This document shows positions 32,224-44,337 of a DNA stretch of 64,000 nucleotides, piece by piece. Numbering within the stretch: position 1 is the stretch's first letter; the number at the start of each line of letters is the position of its first letter. A program made the translations under genes and the position numbers. The notes under the pieces are model-generated. The model saw only the letters and a list, made by a program, of their open reading frames with translations. It had not been told where the DNA came from and searched no databases. The stretch comes from Lasiosphaeria ovina. Its lineage: Eukaryota; Ascomycota; Sordariomycetes; Sordariales; Lasiosphaeriaceae. The DNA lies in assembly GCA_033439765.1 (NCBI GenBank), contig JAULSN010000005.1, forward strand, positions 1,240,001 to 1,304,000, in the 5' to 3' direction.

Positions 32224-33808
32224 ATGCAGGGCCTCTGGACCGTGGAGACGCGGGCTCTCCCGCCCGGCGGCTTCGACCCGGGCTGGGGGCTGCCCGTGTG
32301 GAACATTCTGCTGCTCCTCTGGCTCGCCGCGGCCGGCTGCATTCCGCTCGGCACCCGGTCCCGCCACTGGCACGCCCTCAACCCCATGCACGCCGGCATG
32401 TTCCTTCTCGCAATGTACGTCTCTGTCTCTGTTTCTGGTGACCAGGTAGTCGGGTAGCTAATATATGTGTGTAGCTGGTTCTGTCTGCACGTCATCGACC
32501 AGCTGATCCACCAGCGGCAGGCCACGGTCACGTACGGCTACATCGTGTTCCCGGCCGTGTACAACATCCTGCGCACGCTGTCAGAGTTACTACTGTTTGC
32601 GGGCCTCGGGCTGGGCCTGCTGCGCTGCCACACGCCCGACGTGGCGGCGGCCGACGGGTTCGGGCCCGTCGTGGCCGCCACCGTCGTGCTCTGGGTCCTG
32701 GGCATGTACCAGGTCGGCCTGAACCTGTCGCTGTGCTTCGCCTGGCTCGGGTTCTCTGACGTCGGGACAATCGACGCCATCGCCGCCGCCCGCAGCGGTT
32801 TTGATGTTGCCTACGCTGTGGTGTACTTCCTCGGCGTCCCGACGCTGGCATTTGTCGCGTCCGACGAGCCGACCGTGCCGACGCTGGAACTGGCCCCGTC
32901 CGACTCGGCGCCGCTGGCCCGCAAGCTTGCAGACGTATGTGCTTATTCCTTCCTTCCTTCACAAGTTTACGGCACAAACTATTAGTTAGTCCCATGCTGA
33001 CAGAACATGGCAGGTCAAGTTCGCGTTCCACGGCGCGGCCGTGGCGCTGTTCCTGCGGTCCTTCTGCGAGGTGGTCATCGTCGGGCGGCTCGACCGCGCG
33101 CCGACCGACCTGCAGACCACGTACGTGGCGCGCGACGTGTGCTACGGGCTGTGGAGCTCGCTGTGCATGGTGTTCCTAGTCGTAGGCTCGCCGGGCCGGT
33201 CCGACAGCGGCGGCGACGTCGACCTCTGGGACGAGGACGAGCAGGCGGGCGCGAGCCGGCGCGAGGCCGAGCGCAAGCGTGTCGCCGCCACGTGCCAGGC
33301 CGTCGAGGCCGCGCTCGCCGCGTGGGTCGTGGACCTGCGCGAGGCACTGGCGGAAAAGCTGGACAGGGTCACGTATGGTGCGGCGCTGACGGCGCCGCCG
33401 GTCGCACTGGTCCTCGACGAGCTCGAGGCGGAGATCGACAAGGCTCCCAAGGACCGCGGACGAGCGAGTGACCCGGACTTCGTGGCCTGGTTGTCTGCTG
33501 CCAAGCACAAGGAGATTGGGGTGCTGCGAGAACGCTTTGCTGGATGGGAAGTCATAGATAAACGAGACAACGGGGCGACGGTGCCAGAGGATGCGGTGGA
33601 GGAGGAGGAGGAGGAGGAGGATGCCGAGGAGCCCGAGGGGGCGGTGGCAGAGGCGGTCTCGCTGGTGCGGGCAGAAGAGCCTGTAGGGTCCACGGAACCG
33701 GTTCCCGAGATGGAACAGCAGCAGCAGCATGCGCGGCCCGCAAGGCACATGACGTTCTTGGATGTCTTGCGAGCACACAGGAGAGGAATCAGGCCCGGCG
33801 ACGTGTAA
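32224..33808 (+). CDS. Seven-helix integral membrane protein, unknown family
   Basis: Three exons: 32224-32414, 32475-32934, 33014-33808, with GTACGT/GTAG and GTATGT/GCAG introns, joined in frame to 481 residues. The first 270 residues contain seven hydrophobic helices (for example VWNILLLLWLAAAGCIPL, MFLLAIWFCLHVIDQL, LLLFAGLGLGLL, VVAATVVLWVLGMYQV, AYAVVYFLGVPTLAFVA, FHGAAVALFLRSFCEVVIVG and WSSLCMVFLVVG). The layout resembles fungal plasma-membrane proteins with a GPCR-like fold, but I see no signature of a named family. The last 210 residues are soluble and acidic, with a poly-Glu run. No signal peptide; the first helix follows a 25-residue leader. Convergent with the ArgRS-like gene. Confidence 0.75.
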
Positions 33809-34664
33809 GATTTAATGACTGGGATATTCAGCTGTTCTTTGACAGCGGCTGAGTAATTAATTATCTAGCCAAAAGAAAATACCTAGTTCTAGGTACCTAG
33901 CGCCTACCTAACCTCCACCACGGCTGTCAAGGGCTGCAGTTTTGCGACGGGAAGGCGATTGAATGTGTGATTAAAAGAGATGGATACAGAGGCTCGGGCA
34001 AAAGCAAAGGGTTACGCTACCCTCCCCCTGTCAAGATGGTTGATACTGTGGGAGTTCGAAGCTTGGCTACTATGAAGGATGGCCCTTTCTTTTTGCCCGA
34101 GCATCCGTACCTTACCTAGCTATAAACCAGGGAAGGATCAGTTCGTTCGACGGATCCGGTATAATAACCCTGGCATACTGTGAAAGAAAAGTGAACATTG
34201 GTGAATACCCACCAGTCAGCACTTGTCAACTTGTGTTGACGTTGGATAATATAGCACTCCGTGATTACCTACTGCAACAAGTTGCAGAACGGGTTCAACG
34301 CACTATCTCGTCTTTCTATCTGGGCCCAAAATCCTTCAATTGCAGATTTTGCCGAGAATCCGAGACTCACTGGAGGTAGACTCACTGGAGGTAGACTCAC
34401 TGGAGGTCCGAGCCAGTTTCTTGACCTCCCTTAAGGTTAACCTCTATTGACATCACGCACCACAGCACTAGTTCTACAGAGCGAAATCCACAAAGACAAT
34501 CGTCACGGCAGCATCACGGCAGCATATCAGTCTTCATTCAATCTGGCCTCGACGCTAATTATCCCTTGCAGCCTCGCAACCCGTCCCCATCATCCTCAGT
34601 AGCTAATTAATCTGCCCCCTCCCCCTCTCCCTCCCTCTTCCGCACCATCGCACCATCACCCCCT
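33809..34664. other. Convergent intergenic with 15-bp tandem repeat
   Basis: 856 bp between the 3' ends of the seven-helix and ArgRS-like genes. Three perfect 15-bp units (GACTCACTGGAGGTA) lie at 34364-34408. No gene seen. Confidence 0.6.
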
Positions 34665-35935
34665 TCACCTCGCCGCGGGCGTGATATTCAGCAGACGCAT
34701 GCCGTTCTCCAGCACCTGGCGCGTGGCCTGGTACAGGTGTGCCCTGGCGACGCTCTGGCGCGCGGCGTCCTCTTCGGTCTCGCCGTCGCCGTCGCCGTTG
34801 TCGTCGACCACGTCGAGGCAGTAGCTCAGCTCGTCCACCACGAGGAACAGGTACGACAGGATGGTCTCGGGCTCGAGCGAGTCGAAGGCGGCGACGGCGA
34901 CGTTGGGGAAGCGCGCCAGCAGCCGCAGCAGCTCGATCCACGGCGCGTCCCACAGCGACGAGTAGTCGGCGGCCGCGCCCGTACTAGTACTTGTCGGGGG
35001 GTCTTTGGCGGCGGCGGCAGCCTTGAGCTGGCTCAGCGTCTGGCGCAGGCGGGCGTAGGCCAGCTGCAGGGCGGGGCCCGTCTCGCCGTCGGTGGCGGTC
35101 AGCAGCTCGACGTCGAGGCCGATGGTGTGGGAGCGGTTGCGGATGTTGAGCTCGTGCACGACGAGCGAGCTGATGGCGACCTGGCCGGCGACGGCGGTGC
35201 GGCGCAGGTGGGCCGGCACGTCGTCGGGCCACGTGCTGGCCGCCGCCCGCCGCACGTACTCCTCGCAGCGGTCGAGGATGTCGCCCAGCAGCCGCGCGTC
35301 GCCGCCCCACTGCGCCGGCCCGCGCGTGAAGCTCAAGTGGTGCAGCCGGCCCGCCACGTCGCCCTGCCCGAGCAGCCGGACCGTCTCGAACACCTGCCGG
35401 AAGTGCGCGTCCTGCTCGCCCACCACGTACACCATCTTGTCGAAGCTGTAGTCCTCGAGCCGGTCCAGCACCGTGGCCACGTCGCGCAGAAAGTACGTCG
35501 TGGTGCCGTCGCGCGCCCGCACCACGGCCACGCCGAGCCGTGCGGCCGCAGGGTTGTGCTTGGCAAAGTCGACGACCCACGAGCCGTCACCGTCACCGTC
35601 ACCGTCACCGTCACCGTCACCGCCGCTGCGCTGCTCGGCGATGCCCTCGGCCCGCAGCACCGCCTCGACGCGCGCCAGCGCCTCGGGGTTGCGGCACACC
35701 AGCGACTCGCCCGAGTAGTCGTCGAACGCCACGCCCAGCCGCGCGTACGTGCTGGCGTAGTACGCGATGCTGATGTCGCGCATCTTCTCCCACAGCTCCA
35801 CCGCCTGCGCCTCGCCGTCCTCGAGCCGCTTGAACGTGGCGTCGCGCTCGGCGAACATGTCCGTGTCGGTGCCGTCGCCGCCGTCGTCACACCCATCAGT
35901 CACCACTGCCCCCCCTTGAACTTCCCCCCTTCGCG

Positions 35936-35970
<35 letters not shown>

Positions 35971-37020
35971 TGCTGCCGGCGCGTGGCCTCGAGCCGCGGG
36001 CGGAACTCGGCGTCGATGCGTGCTGCGATTTCGTGGATGTAGCGGAAGGGGTCGGCGTGCTTGGCCAGCACGTCGTCGGACCCGTACTTGATCCAGCCCA
36101 GCCCCAGCAGCCCGATCTGCTTGCCCCAGTCGCCGAGGTAGTTGATGCGCACCACGTGCCACCCCATGGCCTCGTACATGTTGGCCACGAAGGCCCCGAG
36201 GATCGTGCTGCGCAGGTGGTCCGTCCGGAAGTCCTGCCCCAGGTTGGGCGACGAGAACTCGACAAGCGCTTTCTTCTGCGCTGGCGGCGCCGGTGGTGGT
36301 GTTGTTAGTGCTGGTGCTGGTGCCGCAGTGCTGTCGTCTCCGCCCCTGTCATCCCGCCGGCGATGGGCGGGGGTGGCGCTGGCGCCGGCGCTGGCGCCCA
36401 GGACGCCATACTTGCCCCGGCGGTCGAGGATGTAGGGTATGAGGATGCGGGTCAGCGACTTGGGGGACAGAAAGAAGCGGACGTGGACGCCGTCTTTGAA
36501 GGGCGGCAGGAAGAGCGGATGGGGACGCGGAAACTAGTGAGCACGCGTGGTCAATCAGACGCCCCGAGCCAAGACACGAGCCAGACGGCAGTGAGTGCCC
36601 TTCTGTCAGTGGCAGTCCGGGCCGTCAAAAGAAAAGAAACACAAATTACGGAATAAAAAGGAAAAAGAAACGAAAGCTGAGCCACACGCTCTCCACACTG
36701 GCACACACCTTCTTGACCACGTCGGCCGCCAGGTCCTGCAGCTTGGTGCCGTCGGCCAGTTTCAGCTTGGGTAGCACAAAGTCCAGGTCCCCGTTCCCCG
36801 CCGAGCTGGCCGGCTGGATCGCGTCGTAGGCCTGCTCGAGGCCGCAGCCGACGAGCCCGTCGAGGGTCCGCGCAAGGTGGGCGCGGTAGATGGCCAGGGG
36901 TTGGTGGAGGAGTACGTCAGGCGTGGCAAAACCCGTCAGCACCGCCTCCTCCTCCTCCTCTCCTCCTCCGCCCAGCCCCTGCACCAGAGCCGCGAGCCCG
37001 GCCACGGACCGCGTGGCCAT
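34665..37020 (-). CDS. Arginyl-tRNA synthetase-like protein with degenerate catalytic motifs
   Basis: Two exons (37020-36709 and 36533-34665, intron GTGTGT...CTAG of 175 nt) give 726 residues. Hallmarks of cytosolic ArgRS are clear: the N-terminal add-on domain, VEFSSPN before the HIGH region, LRSTILGAFVANMYEAMGWH, INYLGDWGKQIGLLGLGW, the DALR-type anticodon-binding segment (DGETGPALQLAYARLRQ) and a C-terminus like that of true ArgRS (LYQATRQVLENGMRLL). But the HIGH motif, HAGH in ArgRS, reads RTDH (residues 207-210): the first His and the Gly are lost. The KMSKS-equivalent loop near residues 503-520 (LSFTRGPAQWGGDARLL) also lacks the normal M-S-T-R-K-G-T pattern. Poly-Gln (near 290-303) and Gly-Asp repeats are inserted in the catalytic half, and the usual final Met is missing. 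The frame is intact over 726 codons, so it is probably expressed but not a normal synthetase. A housekeeping ArgRS must exist elsewhere. Confidence 0.85.
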
Positions 37021-37388
37021 GGCCAGCAACGAGCGAACCCGACAACAAACAGGGGTGGTGGGAAAGGGGAAAAAAGGGGGGGAGACAAAAGAGGGGGGGG
37101 GGGGGGGGGGCCGGGGGGCGGTAATAAGACACTGGGCGATCTAATAATATGGCCACCAACAGGAACAAAATCAAGCTTATCCTGCAGTTCGATTTAGTGA
37201 GGGCCGAAGGATGTGAAGGAATAATAGGGGGGGGGGGGTTAAGGGAGGGGGGCCGGGACGGGCCAGCGGAGTCTCTGCACTCTGCAGCGCTGCAGCACGC
37301 TGGCTCGACGCTGGCTTGACGGGTGTGGAGCTGACGAAAAAGCCCTGGCAGGACTCGATCGTGTTTGGTCGGCAGCCATGGCTGACGC

Positions 37389-37419
<31 letters not shown>

Positions 37420-40400
37420 AGGAAAATCGAAGGAACACCCGCCCACCCCCCCCCGGGGGACAGTGACAGGCAGGCGCGGATTGGACATTGGGACATTGGA
37501 CATTGGTAAGCGCCTGGCCAGTGCATGGCTGGCCCCCCTCACCCCCCCCTTTCGATCGAGGGCAGGCAGGAAAGTAGAAAAAAAAAAACAAAGAAACTGG
37601 GGACCGTGTGTGGGTTGGGCCCCGGTTGGGCAGCAGCCACCGAGCACTGCATGGGAGGGCCAGGAACCGCAACACCCACCACAACACCCACCACAACACC
37701 TACCAGCACCCCCATCGCCAGTGGGCCCCCCTTAGTGGCCGCAAAATCCCCGACACGGGTTTTTCTGTGGCTCTTCTTTTTTTTTTCTCTTTGTCGTCTT
37801 TTTTCTCCCAAGTCTCAACCTCCCCATGTCTCCACTCGAACATGCAACCATGCAACACGCGGTTGCCACCGATGCGCATCGGCAGGCCACAGAGCCCCCG
37901 GCCCCCGGCCCCCGGCCCCTCATAGGTCCATTCCGCTCGTGCGTCACGCATGCTGTCAAATCTGGCCTAGCCGGCTGTCCCCCACTGGGCACTTGGCCAG
38001 CGTCGGAAGGTCAGACATTGGTCGTACAGCATCGTCGCTGTAACATCTTCTTGTATTTCTGCAACGCCGTGTTGCGGTGGCGTTTCCGCGGGGGTTGGGA
38101 GGGGATCTTTTCGGTTCCCCAGAGCGGCGGATTGTTGACGGGCGGGTATTGTTGCCAGTCCGGAACGGACTTTGAGCGGCTTTTGGAGTCGTCGAGTATT
38201 ATTACGTTATCCGCGTCCTTTTCATGGACATTGTATCGCGAGTTCCAGACAGCGAGATCGCACCGCTGGGCGGTTTCAGGTGCACACGTGCGTGCCGTTG
38301 TGCCGTGGCGGGTCGTGGGCCAGAGTAACGTCGGTGTCGTGTTATCCAGAGTCCCGCTGGACCTGCAGGCTGCCATGGCCGCGAGAAGTGGCCGCTGCGC
38401 AGCCAGTGTGAGTCAAAGAAAGAACAGAGTTGCGATAGCGAGTCCCCGCCAGTATTCCTGTGTGTCGTATATCAATGTGTCCGGATCGCGAACCCGACCG
38501 GCGGAATATTGTGGTGAAATCGCCTAGGATCTTGCGCTGTCCTGAGTCTCGTCCAGAGAATACGCAAATTAGCTTTCAGCGAGTTTTAACGAGTCGCGAG
38601 GGTTACTGGGCAATTGCCGGAGGCCATGAACATATCGCACATCACAACGTGCCATCCTGGTTCGCGACCAGTGACAGGGACGACCACTAGCCAGCCAATA
38701 TCCTTTCGGCGGTGTGACAGCAGACCCTGGCGGCGACGGCGATTGTTGCGAACTTTGCACGAATTGCTGTCCCAAAATATTCACCCTGCACCTCGTGCGA
38801 CGGGAGTATCGCTGGCAGCTGCCAATGTTTCAGCGCGGGGATTGGCTGTGGGTTGACGCTGTTGTGAGGAGGCCATACGAATCGCCAAAAAGGGGCACGC
38901 CGACCCAAAATGTAAACCGGGCAAGTCTCAATCCACCGGTCCGTCCCAGTCATTAAGGAGCTTTTGTGTGTACACGACCCAGCGTGTGCGGCAGTGTAAG
39001 TATGTCATCGTCGTGTTTATCGTTATCTTCGCTCTGTGGGGCTGCAAAACTTCATTTGCGCCTGAAGAAGCGATCGATCCAATGCTCGTCTGTTCCGGAT
39101 CCAGGAGATGGCGACCAGCTATGCGAGCAAGTATTGTGTCCTATTATCCCAAGTCAGCCTGAGTCAATAATTAAGTGAGGTAAGGGAAATTGGAGAAAAT
39201 ACTCATGGCATTCTTGACATCCTTAGACTCGAGGGGCGTCATGAGCTGGCGAGCCGAAGGGAGACCGGCGGCAGGGCCACAAGGCAGAAGCTCGTTCGCG
39301 GTACGTCTCGGCGCATCGGCGCATCCGAAGCGCTGACCAGGCTGGCTGTGCAGCACGCGCAGTCCGAGTATCGCTGGCAGAACGAACCTGGAAATTGCTG
39401 CTATTTGGGGTGAAACTGTAAAAGTGAAGTCAACTCTGTCTTGTGCTGAAGAAGGACCGACTTCGAAATCCGACGTTGTTGCATTCCGCAGCGAAGGATT
39501 CGGTCCGTTATACCGCGGAAAGAGGTTGATCCAATCCGTTCGCAGTACTTTCACTAGGCCCCCCTTGGCTAGATCTCTGGCATGCACCCAGACTCCGCAC
39601 TCTAGTCTGTAGACTAAGGTACCGAGCATTTCTTTGAGATGGAAACGCTTACACTCACCCCAAGGAGGTCAGGGCCCGGTGACACCAGAGGCTTATGTCA
39701 TCGCAAGTAGCTAGCAGATCCGGAGGCCGTGTCAGCACTAAGTGAACCACGTGTTTGGCCTCGACGGGATTTTCCGAGAGAAGCACCCTATCGCATTTAC
39801 CGGACTGTGAGCAAACCTTCTTTTTTCATCGAATGATCAGCCAGTCAGCGGCGGGCCTCAGACTCCATGGCTTCCGTCCAGCAGCAAGCCAGCAATCTCA
39901 AAAGAGCAAAGCGGAAGCGACACGAGGAATCCTATATATCATTCCATCGCCACAACGTCTGAATTTGCCTACTTTGCACCCTCACTACAGCACAATCTTG
40001 AGACGGCAAGAGGTTTCACGCCCCCTCACGTGAGCGCGCGAGAGGAACAAGGGACGAAGACGACGGAGCCGGCAGCTCGCGACGGTTGTGGGCTAGTGCA
40101 GCGAAGGAAAGCAGCAGCCAGTCAAGTGGTGTAGCACTGCGTCTGGGCCCGAAACGGTGTCTCGCGCTCGTTTATTTAACCTCCGTCGACAATAAGCCTC
40201 CTAGTTGGCTAACGGGCCACCACTCCTCATGTGACATGCCACCGTAACACCAGGTTTATGCTGCCCACAGAGCACCCTCTCACCCAGGTAGGTTGCCGAC
40301 AGTGTAGGAGGGATGCACAGCAGCAGCACTAGCAGCGGCGCGGTCGCTACCGTCTCGTCCGCACGCAGGCTTCCAGACTGTCAGTTGCTTTAAGCATATA

Positions 40401-41832
40401 ATACCGCCGAGCCCTGGCCGGCGCCGCAGGTCTCGCGCGAAGCGGGTGGCTTGCCATGCAATGCCAAGGTTTACGACCAATATATAAGTCGTGGCACTGG
40501 ATCCTCCCAAGCAGGAGCGCCAGAGTGCAGCCAATATGGGAGAAGCGATCCTCCCGCGAGAACAGGCTGATTGCGGTACCCCACGGCCTCGGAGGGCTAG
40601 CGGGCCACTACGTGGGTTAGCAGCAAAGTCCGACCCACTCAGCCGAGGGAGACGTGGATGCTTCTTCTCGGTCCAGTCTTGGAGAGTTGCGCGCAATAGA
40701 GGAGGGCTAGGAAGAAGTGAAGTCCAGAGATGGCGAGAGATGTTTGCGCTTCTCGCCGCCAGGTCAGCTCTCGCCACCAGTTCAGCGCGGCGTCCCGTTG
40801 CTGCCCTCAATCTAGTCTTAACGACAAGCGGTACAATGGTGCGGGCGTTGGAACTGAACAGGCCCATGTCGTTCTCCAAATCCCCAACCATGAACACGAC
40901 AAGCGTTGGCTGGAACGTAGTGGACCGGCAGGGGCGGGGGCCCAACTGGGTGGAATCGACTATTAAGTCTATGGCAGACCCATTAATTATTCGGTAGCCC
41001 GCGTCTTTGCCCGGTCTAGCCTCAATCCCTCCGGTATTAGCTGGAGTCGCCGCGGCAGAGCACGTGTCCCGCCGGATCGCCAGTGCGGCTCCTGTCCAGC
41101 GACCGCTTACCGTGGCCGTGGGCGGCGGAGAGTTTAATTTTTCTTCAGGTGTGGTGTTCGTCTTTGGCTTCGTCGCGTCCTTTTCGTGGCCACGACAGCG
41201 TTGTCCGTCTCCATCTTGCCCCATGGTTTCGAATTAGTGGCAAGCCACTTACGGAGCCGGGAGGGCATACAGTGCACTGCCAAGCCTCATCTCCCCGAAT
41301 GCCCGTGTGTTGCCACTCGACGACCCATGGCGAGCCCATCTCCATCCCGGGCTTGGCGTTGTCTTGGCTGGTAAAAACGGGCTTTCCCCCGCAAAAACGG
41401 CGGCCAACTGCATCTGCCGAAAGGAGCCCTGTCTTGCCTGCCGTGACATGGCTTCTCGCCTGTTTCCCTCGTGCCAAGAGTCCGACTCCCCTCGTCTCGA
41501 CCAGTCGTCGACTCGTGCCCGTGGTCGAGCGTTTCCCTCCCCCTCCCACCTGGGCAATAAACCCTGCCGCAGGACGTTGCCGTTCCGGTTATTCTCAACC
41601 GGCCGGCGGCCGCGCAAATGTCTGCTAGACGGGCTGGGCGAAGGGGACTGGTATGGGGGGATGGATCTGCTGTCAGGCTAGCCAAGGAGTAGAAATACTA
41701 TATCCCACCCGCTGCGTCCTCACTTCTGCGCGCTGTTCCATTCCCACTGTTGCGGTTCGCCTGTTCCTAGTGACCCCTGCCTATCCGTTAGACGCGTGGC
41801 AAGACATATCGTTGTGCGACCTAGCCGAGACG
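37021..41832. other. 4.8 kb without a supported gene
   Basis: Contains poly-G tracts (37094-37111, 37229-37239), a GA-rich run at 37389-37420, an ACCACAACACCC repeat near 37676-37710 and many short overlapping frames on both strands. None shows a motif I recognise. Confidence 0.5.
40280..41224 (-). other. Long open frame, coding doubtful
   Basis: A 314-codon minus-strand frame without introns. Its composition (Arg, Ser, Ala, Pro rich), the lack of motifs and an overlapping 168-codon plus-strand frame argue for a chance frame. Kept only because of its length. Confidence 0.15.
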
Positions 41833-43507
41833 ATGGACAGCGAAAAGGATATCGGTAAGCTTGCTTTGTCTTGGCCCTAGACCTAGACCCCTGGTGTCGC
41901 CGCTGACAGCAATTATGCAGCTTCGCAGGTCGAGCATCAGCTCGGCCCCTCGTCCAAGGACGGGGCGTCGTCGGACGGCAGCCTGCCGGAGCTGGTGTGG
42001 ACCGAGGAGGAGGAGCGGGCGATCCGGCGCAAGATCGACTGGCACACGGTGCCGCTGGTGACGCTGCTGTACATGCTGTGCTTCCTGGACCGCGTCAACA
42101 TCGGCAACGCGCGCATCCAGGGCATGGCCGTCGACCTGGACCTGGGCGGCTTCAAGATCAACTGGGCCCTGTCCATCTTCTACATCATCTACCTGCTCGT
42201 CGAGGTGCCGAGCAACGTGCTGCTCAAGCACATTGGCCCGCGCTACTACCTGCCGCTGCTGGTGTGCGCCTTCGGCTTCGTGTCCATGTGCACGGCCTTC
42301 GTGACGACCTTTGAGGGCCTGCTGGGCGCGCGCGCCATCCTGGGCGTCTTCGAGGGCGGCGCCATGCCGGGAATGGCCTTCTTCCTCAGCTGCTTCTACA
42401 AGCGCAACGAGCTGTTGTTCCGCATCGGCATCTACGTGTCGGCCGCGTCCATCGCTGGCGCCTTCGGCGGGCTGCTGGCGGCAGGCCTGTCGCGCATACC
42501 GGAGTGGGGCGTAGCCAGCATGCGCATCGCGATGTGGCGCAACATCTTCTTCTTCGAGGGCATCATCACCATCCTGGTCGGGCTGCTGTCGCCCATCTGG
42601 ATGCCCAACACGCCGTCCGACGCCTACTTCCTGAGCCCGCGCGAGCGGTTGATCGCGGCGGAGCGGCTGGCGCGTGAGCACAAGGCCAACCCCAACGAGA
42701 AGGTGACGTGGGCCGACGCCAAGCAGGCCTTCTTGACGCTGCACAACTACACGTGCGCGCTGGGCTTCTTCCTCATCAATATCACCGTTCAGGGCCTGTC
42801 CGTCTTCCTGCCCACCATCCTCAACGACCTGGGCTGGACCAACACGCAGGCCCAACTGTACTCGGTCCCGCCCTACGTGTGCGCCTGCTTCGTCGCTGTG
42901 GCCGTCGCCTACGCCAGCGACCGCACCCAGCAGCGTGGTATCTGGCTGGCCGCCTTTTCGTGTCTCGCTGTCGTCGGCTTTGCCATTCTGCGCTGGGCCG
43001 AGAATGCAAATGTGCGCTACATGGCCGTCTTCTTCGTCACCGTCGGCGCCTTTCCAGGCGGCCCCGGCTTCTTGAGCTGGGCTATGAACAGTGAGTGCTG
43101 ATGCGGGACTGTTACTGAACTGCATGAAACTAAGACTCGGGCGCAGATTCCGCGGGGCCTTCGGTGCGCGCCGTAACGACTGGATACGTGGTAATGCTGG
43201 GGACCATGGGTGGCATCGTTGCGACGTACGTATTATTTTCTTCGAGTTATATCTGCAGAGAGCATGCTGACAGCAACGCAGCTGGACGTACACGTTTCTC
43301 GATGCACCGAAGTACCGCACGGGACACACCATCAATCTGGCCGGCAACCTCGCCGTTGTGTTCCTGTCCATCTTTGGCATCCTCTACTGCACGTATGAGA
43401 ACCGCGCCCGGGCTGCGGGCAAGAGAGACCACCGGCTCGAAGGCCTGACCGAGGACCAGCAGGAGCGGCTGGGCAACAAGCACCCCCGTTTCCGCTACTG
43501 GACGTGA
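41833..43507 (+). CDS. MFS transporter, anion:cation symporter (Dal5/TNA1-like) family
   Basis: Four exons: 41833-41854, 41921-43090, 43147-43225, 43282-43507, all with consensus splice sites and closed frame; 498 residues. Begins MDSEKDIGASQVEHQLG; the family signature before helix 1 is present (RKIDWHTVPLVTLLYMLCFL then DRVNIGNARIQGM). Other landmarks are FYIIYLLVEVPSNVLLK, GARAILGVFEGGAMPGMAFF, GVASMRIAMWRNIFFFEGII and LPTILNDLGWTNTQAQLYSV. ACS-family carriers use H+ to import organic anions and related small solutes such as nicotinate, pantothenate or allantoate; the substrate cannot be read here. The 22-nt first exon makes the true start easy to miss. Twelve helices at the plasma membrane are expected. 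Confidence 0.9.
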
Positions 43508-44337
43508 TTAGTGGTAGAGTAGCGTGTCAGTAATTGGATTGCATTGTTGTGTAATTTGCGATAGATGCAAATGGTTTTGTGGTCCTACGTGGCTTGACTG
43601 CTCGCAGCCTGTGAGTCTATGTCGTCAACTGTGCCATTGTTTGCGAGGAGACGGCGATCAGCTGCCCACGACAAACAAGAAATGGGTGAAAGTCGTAACG
43701 CGATTCGACCCAAACGCCCGGCGTATCTTTCACCGAGCTCGCCCCATGTTTGTAGCTGTAGGTGCAAGCCGAGCACATTCACTCGACCACATCAAGGTAC
43801 GCGGCCAAAGAGCTCTAGGCTTGGGGGTTGGCTACAACAACAGCAAGGCGGAGATAGGATATGCAGACCCGACACCGCGCTAGCTGTTGCCATCAAGCCT
43901 TGCAAGGACAAAGCACGAGGACAATCTGCAGCCAAGAGCACACTAGAGCCTCAACCAGCCACTGAATCCGGGGATGCAGCTGTCAGAGCGACTCTCGGGC
44001 GGAGCAGGAGCGGGGAAGGGATCGACGCTCCGCTCGCCCAACCTAGAAAACCTGATCATCCGATCCAAAAGCTGGGGACACCCGGGGTACGGTACTTGAG
44101 CAAGGAATCCCGGCGGGCCTAGTCAGGAAGGTATGACGAGAAGGAGATAGGATGAAGGAGGAGATAGCCGGCGCAAATGGAAGGTGCAATGCATATAAGG
44201 ATAGCTCCTCCTCGTCGTGGGCGATGGTTCTCGTCCCTCTCGTCGTTCTGTAGCGAGTCTCGAAGAAGAACCTTACAACGCCCGATCATTTACCCCAGAC
44301 CCCAGTTCCATCACCTCTCCGCACGCAGGTGTCTCAC
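43508..44337. other. Intergenic between tandem MFS genes
   Basis: 830 bp. A TATA-like ATATAAGG lies near 44194, about 140 bp before the ATG of the second MFS gene. No other feature is supported. Confidence 0.5.

Noticed and set aside
32101..34408. CRISPR-like arrays
   Set aside because: The repeats at 32101-32220 and 34364-34408 are head-to-tail tandem units without unique spacers, and the organism is a eukaryote.
34737..36308. 523-codon plus-strand frame
   Set aside because: Mirror of the ArgRS-like exon 2; poly-Leu and His/Arg/Val runs reflect codon bias of the true strand.
36917..37699. 260-codon minus-strand frame rich in Ser, Pro and Leu
   Set aside because: Crosses poly-C and CT-rich microsatellites and overlaps exon 1 of the ArgRS-like gene; it is low-complexity sequence, not a protein.
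41821..43380. 519-codon minus-strand frame
   Set aside because: It is antisense to the spliced MFS gene at 41833-43507; composition is Gln/Asp/Arg/Ala as expected for the mirror of a G+C-rich coding frame, with no motifs.
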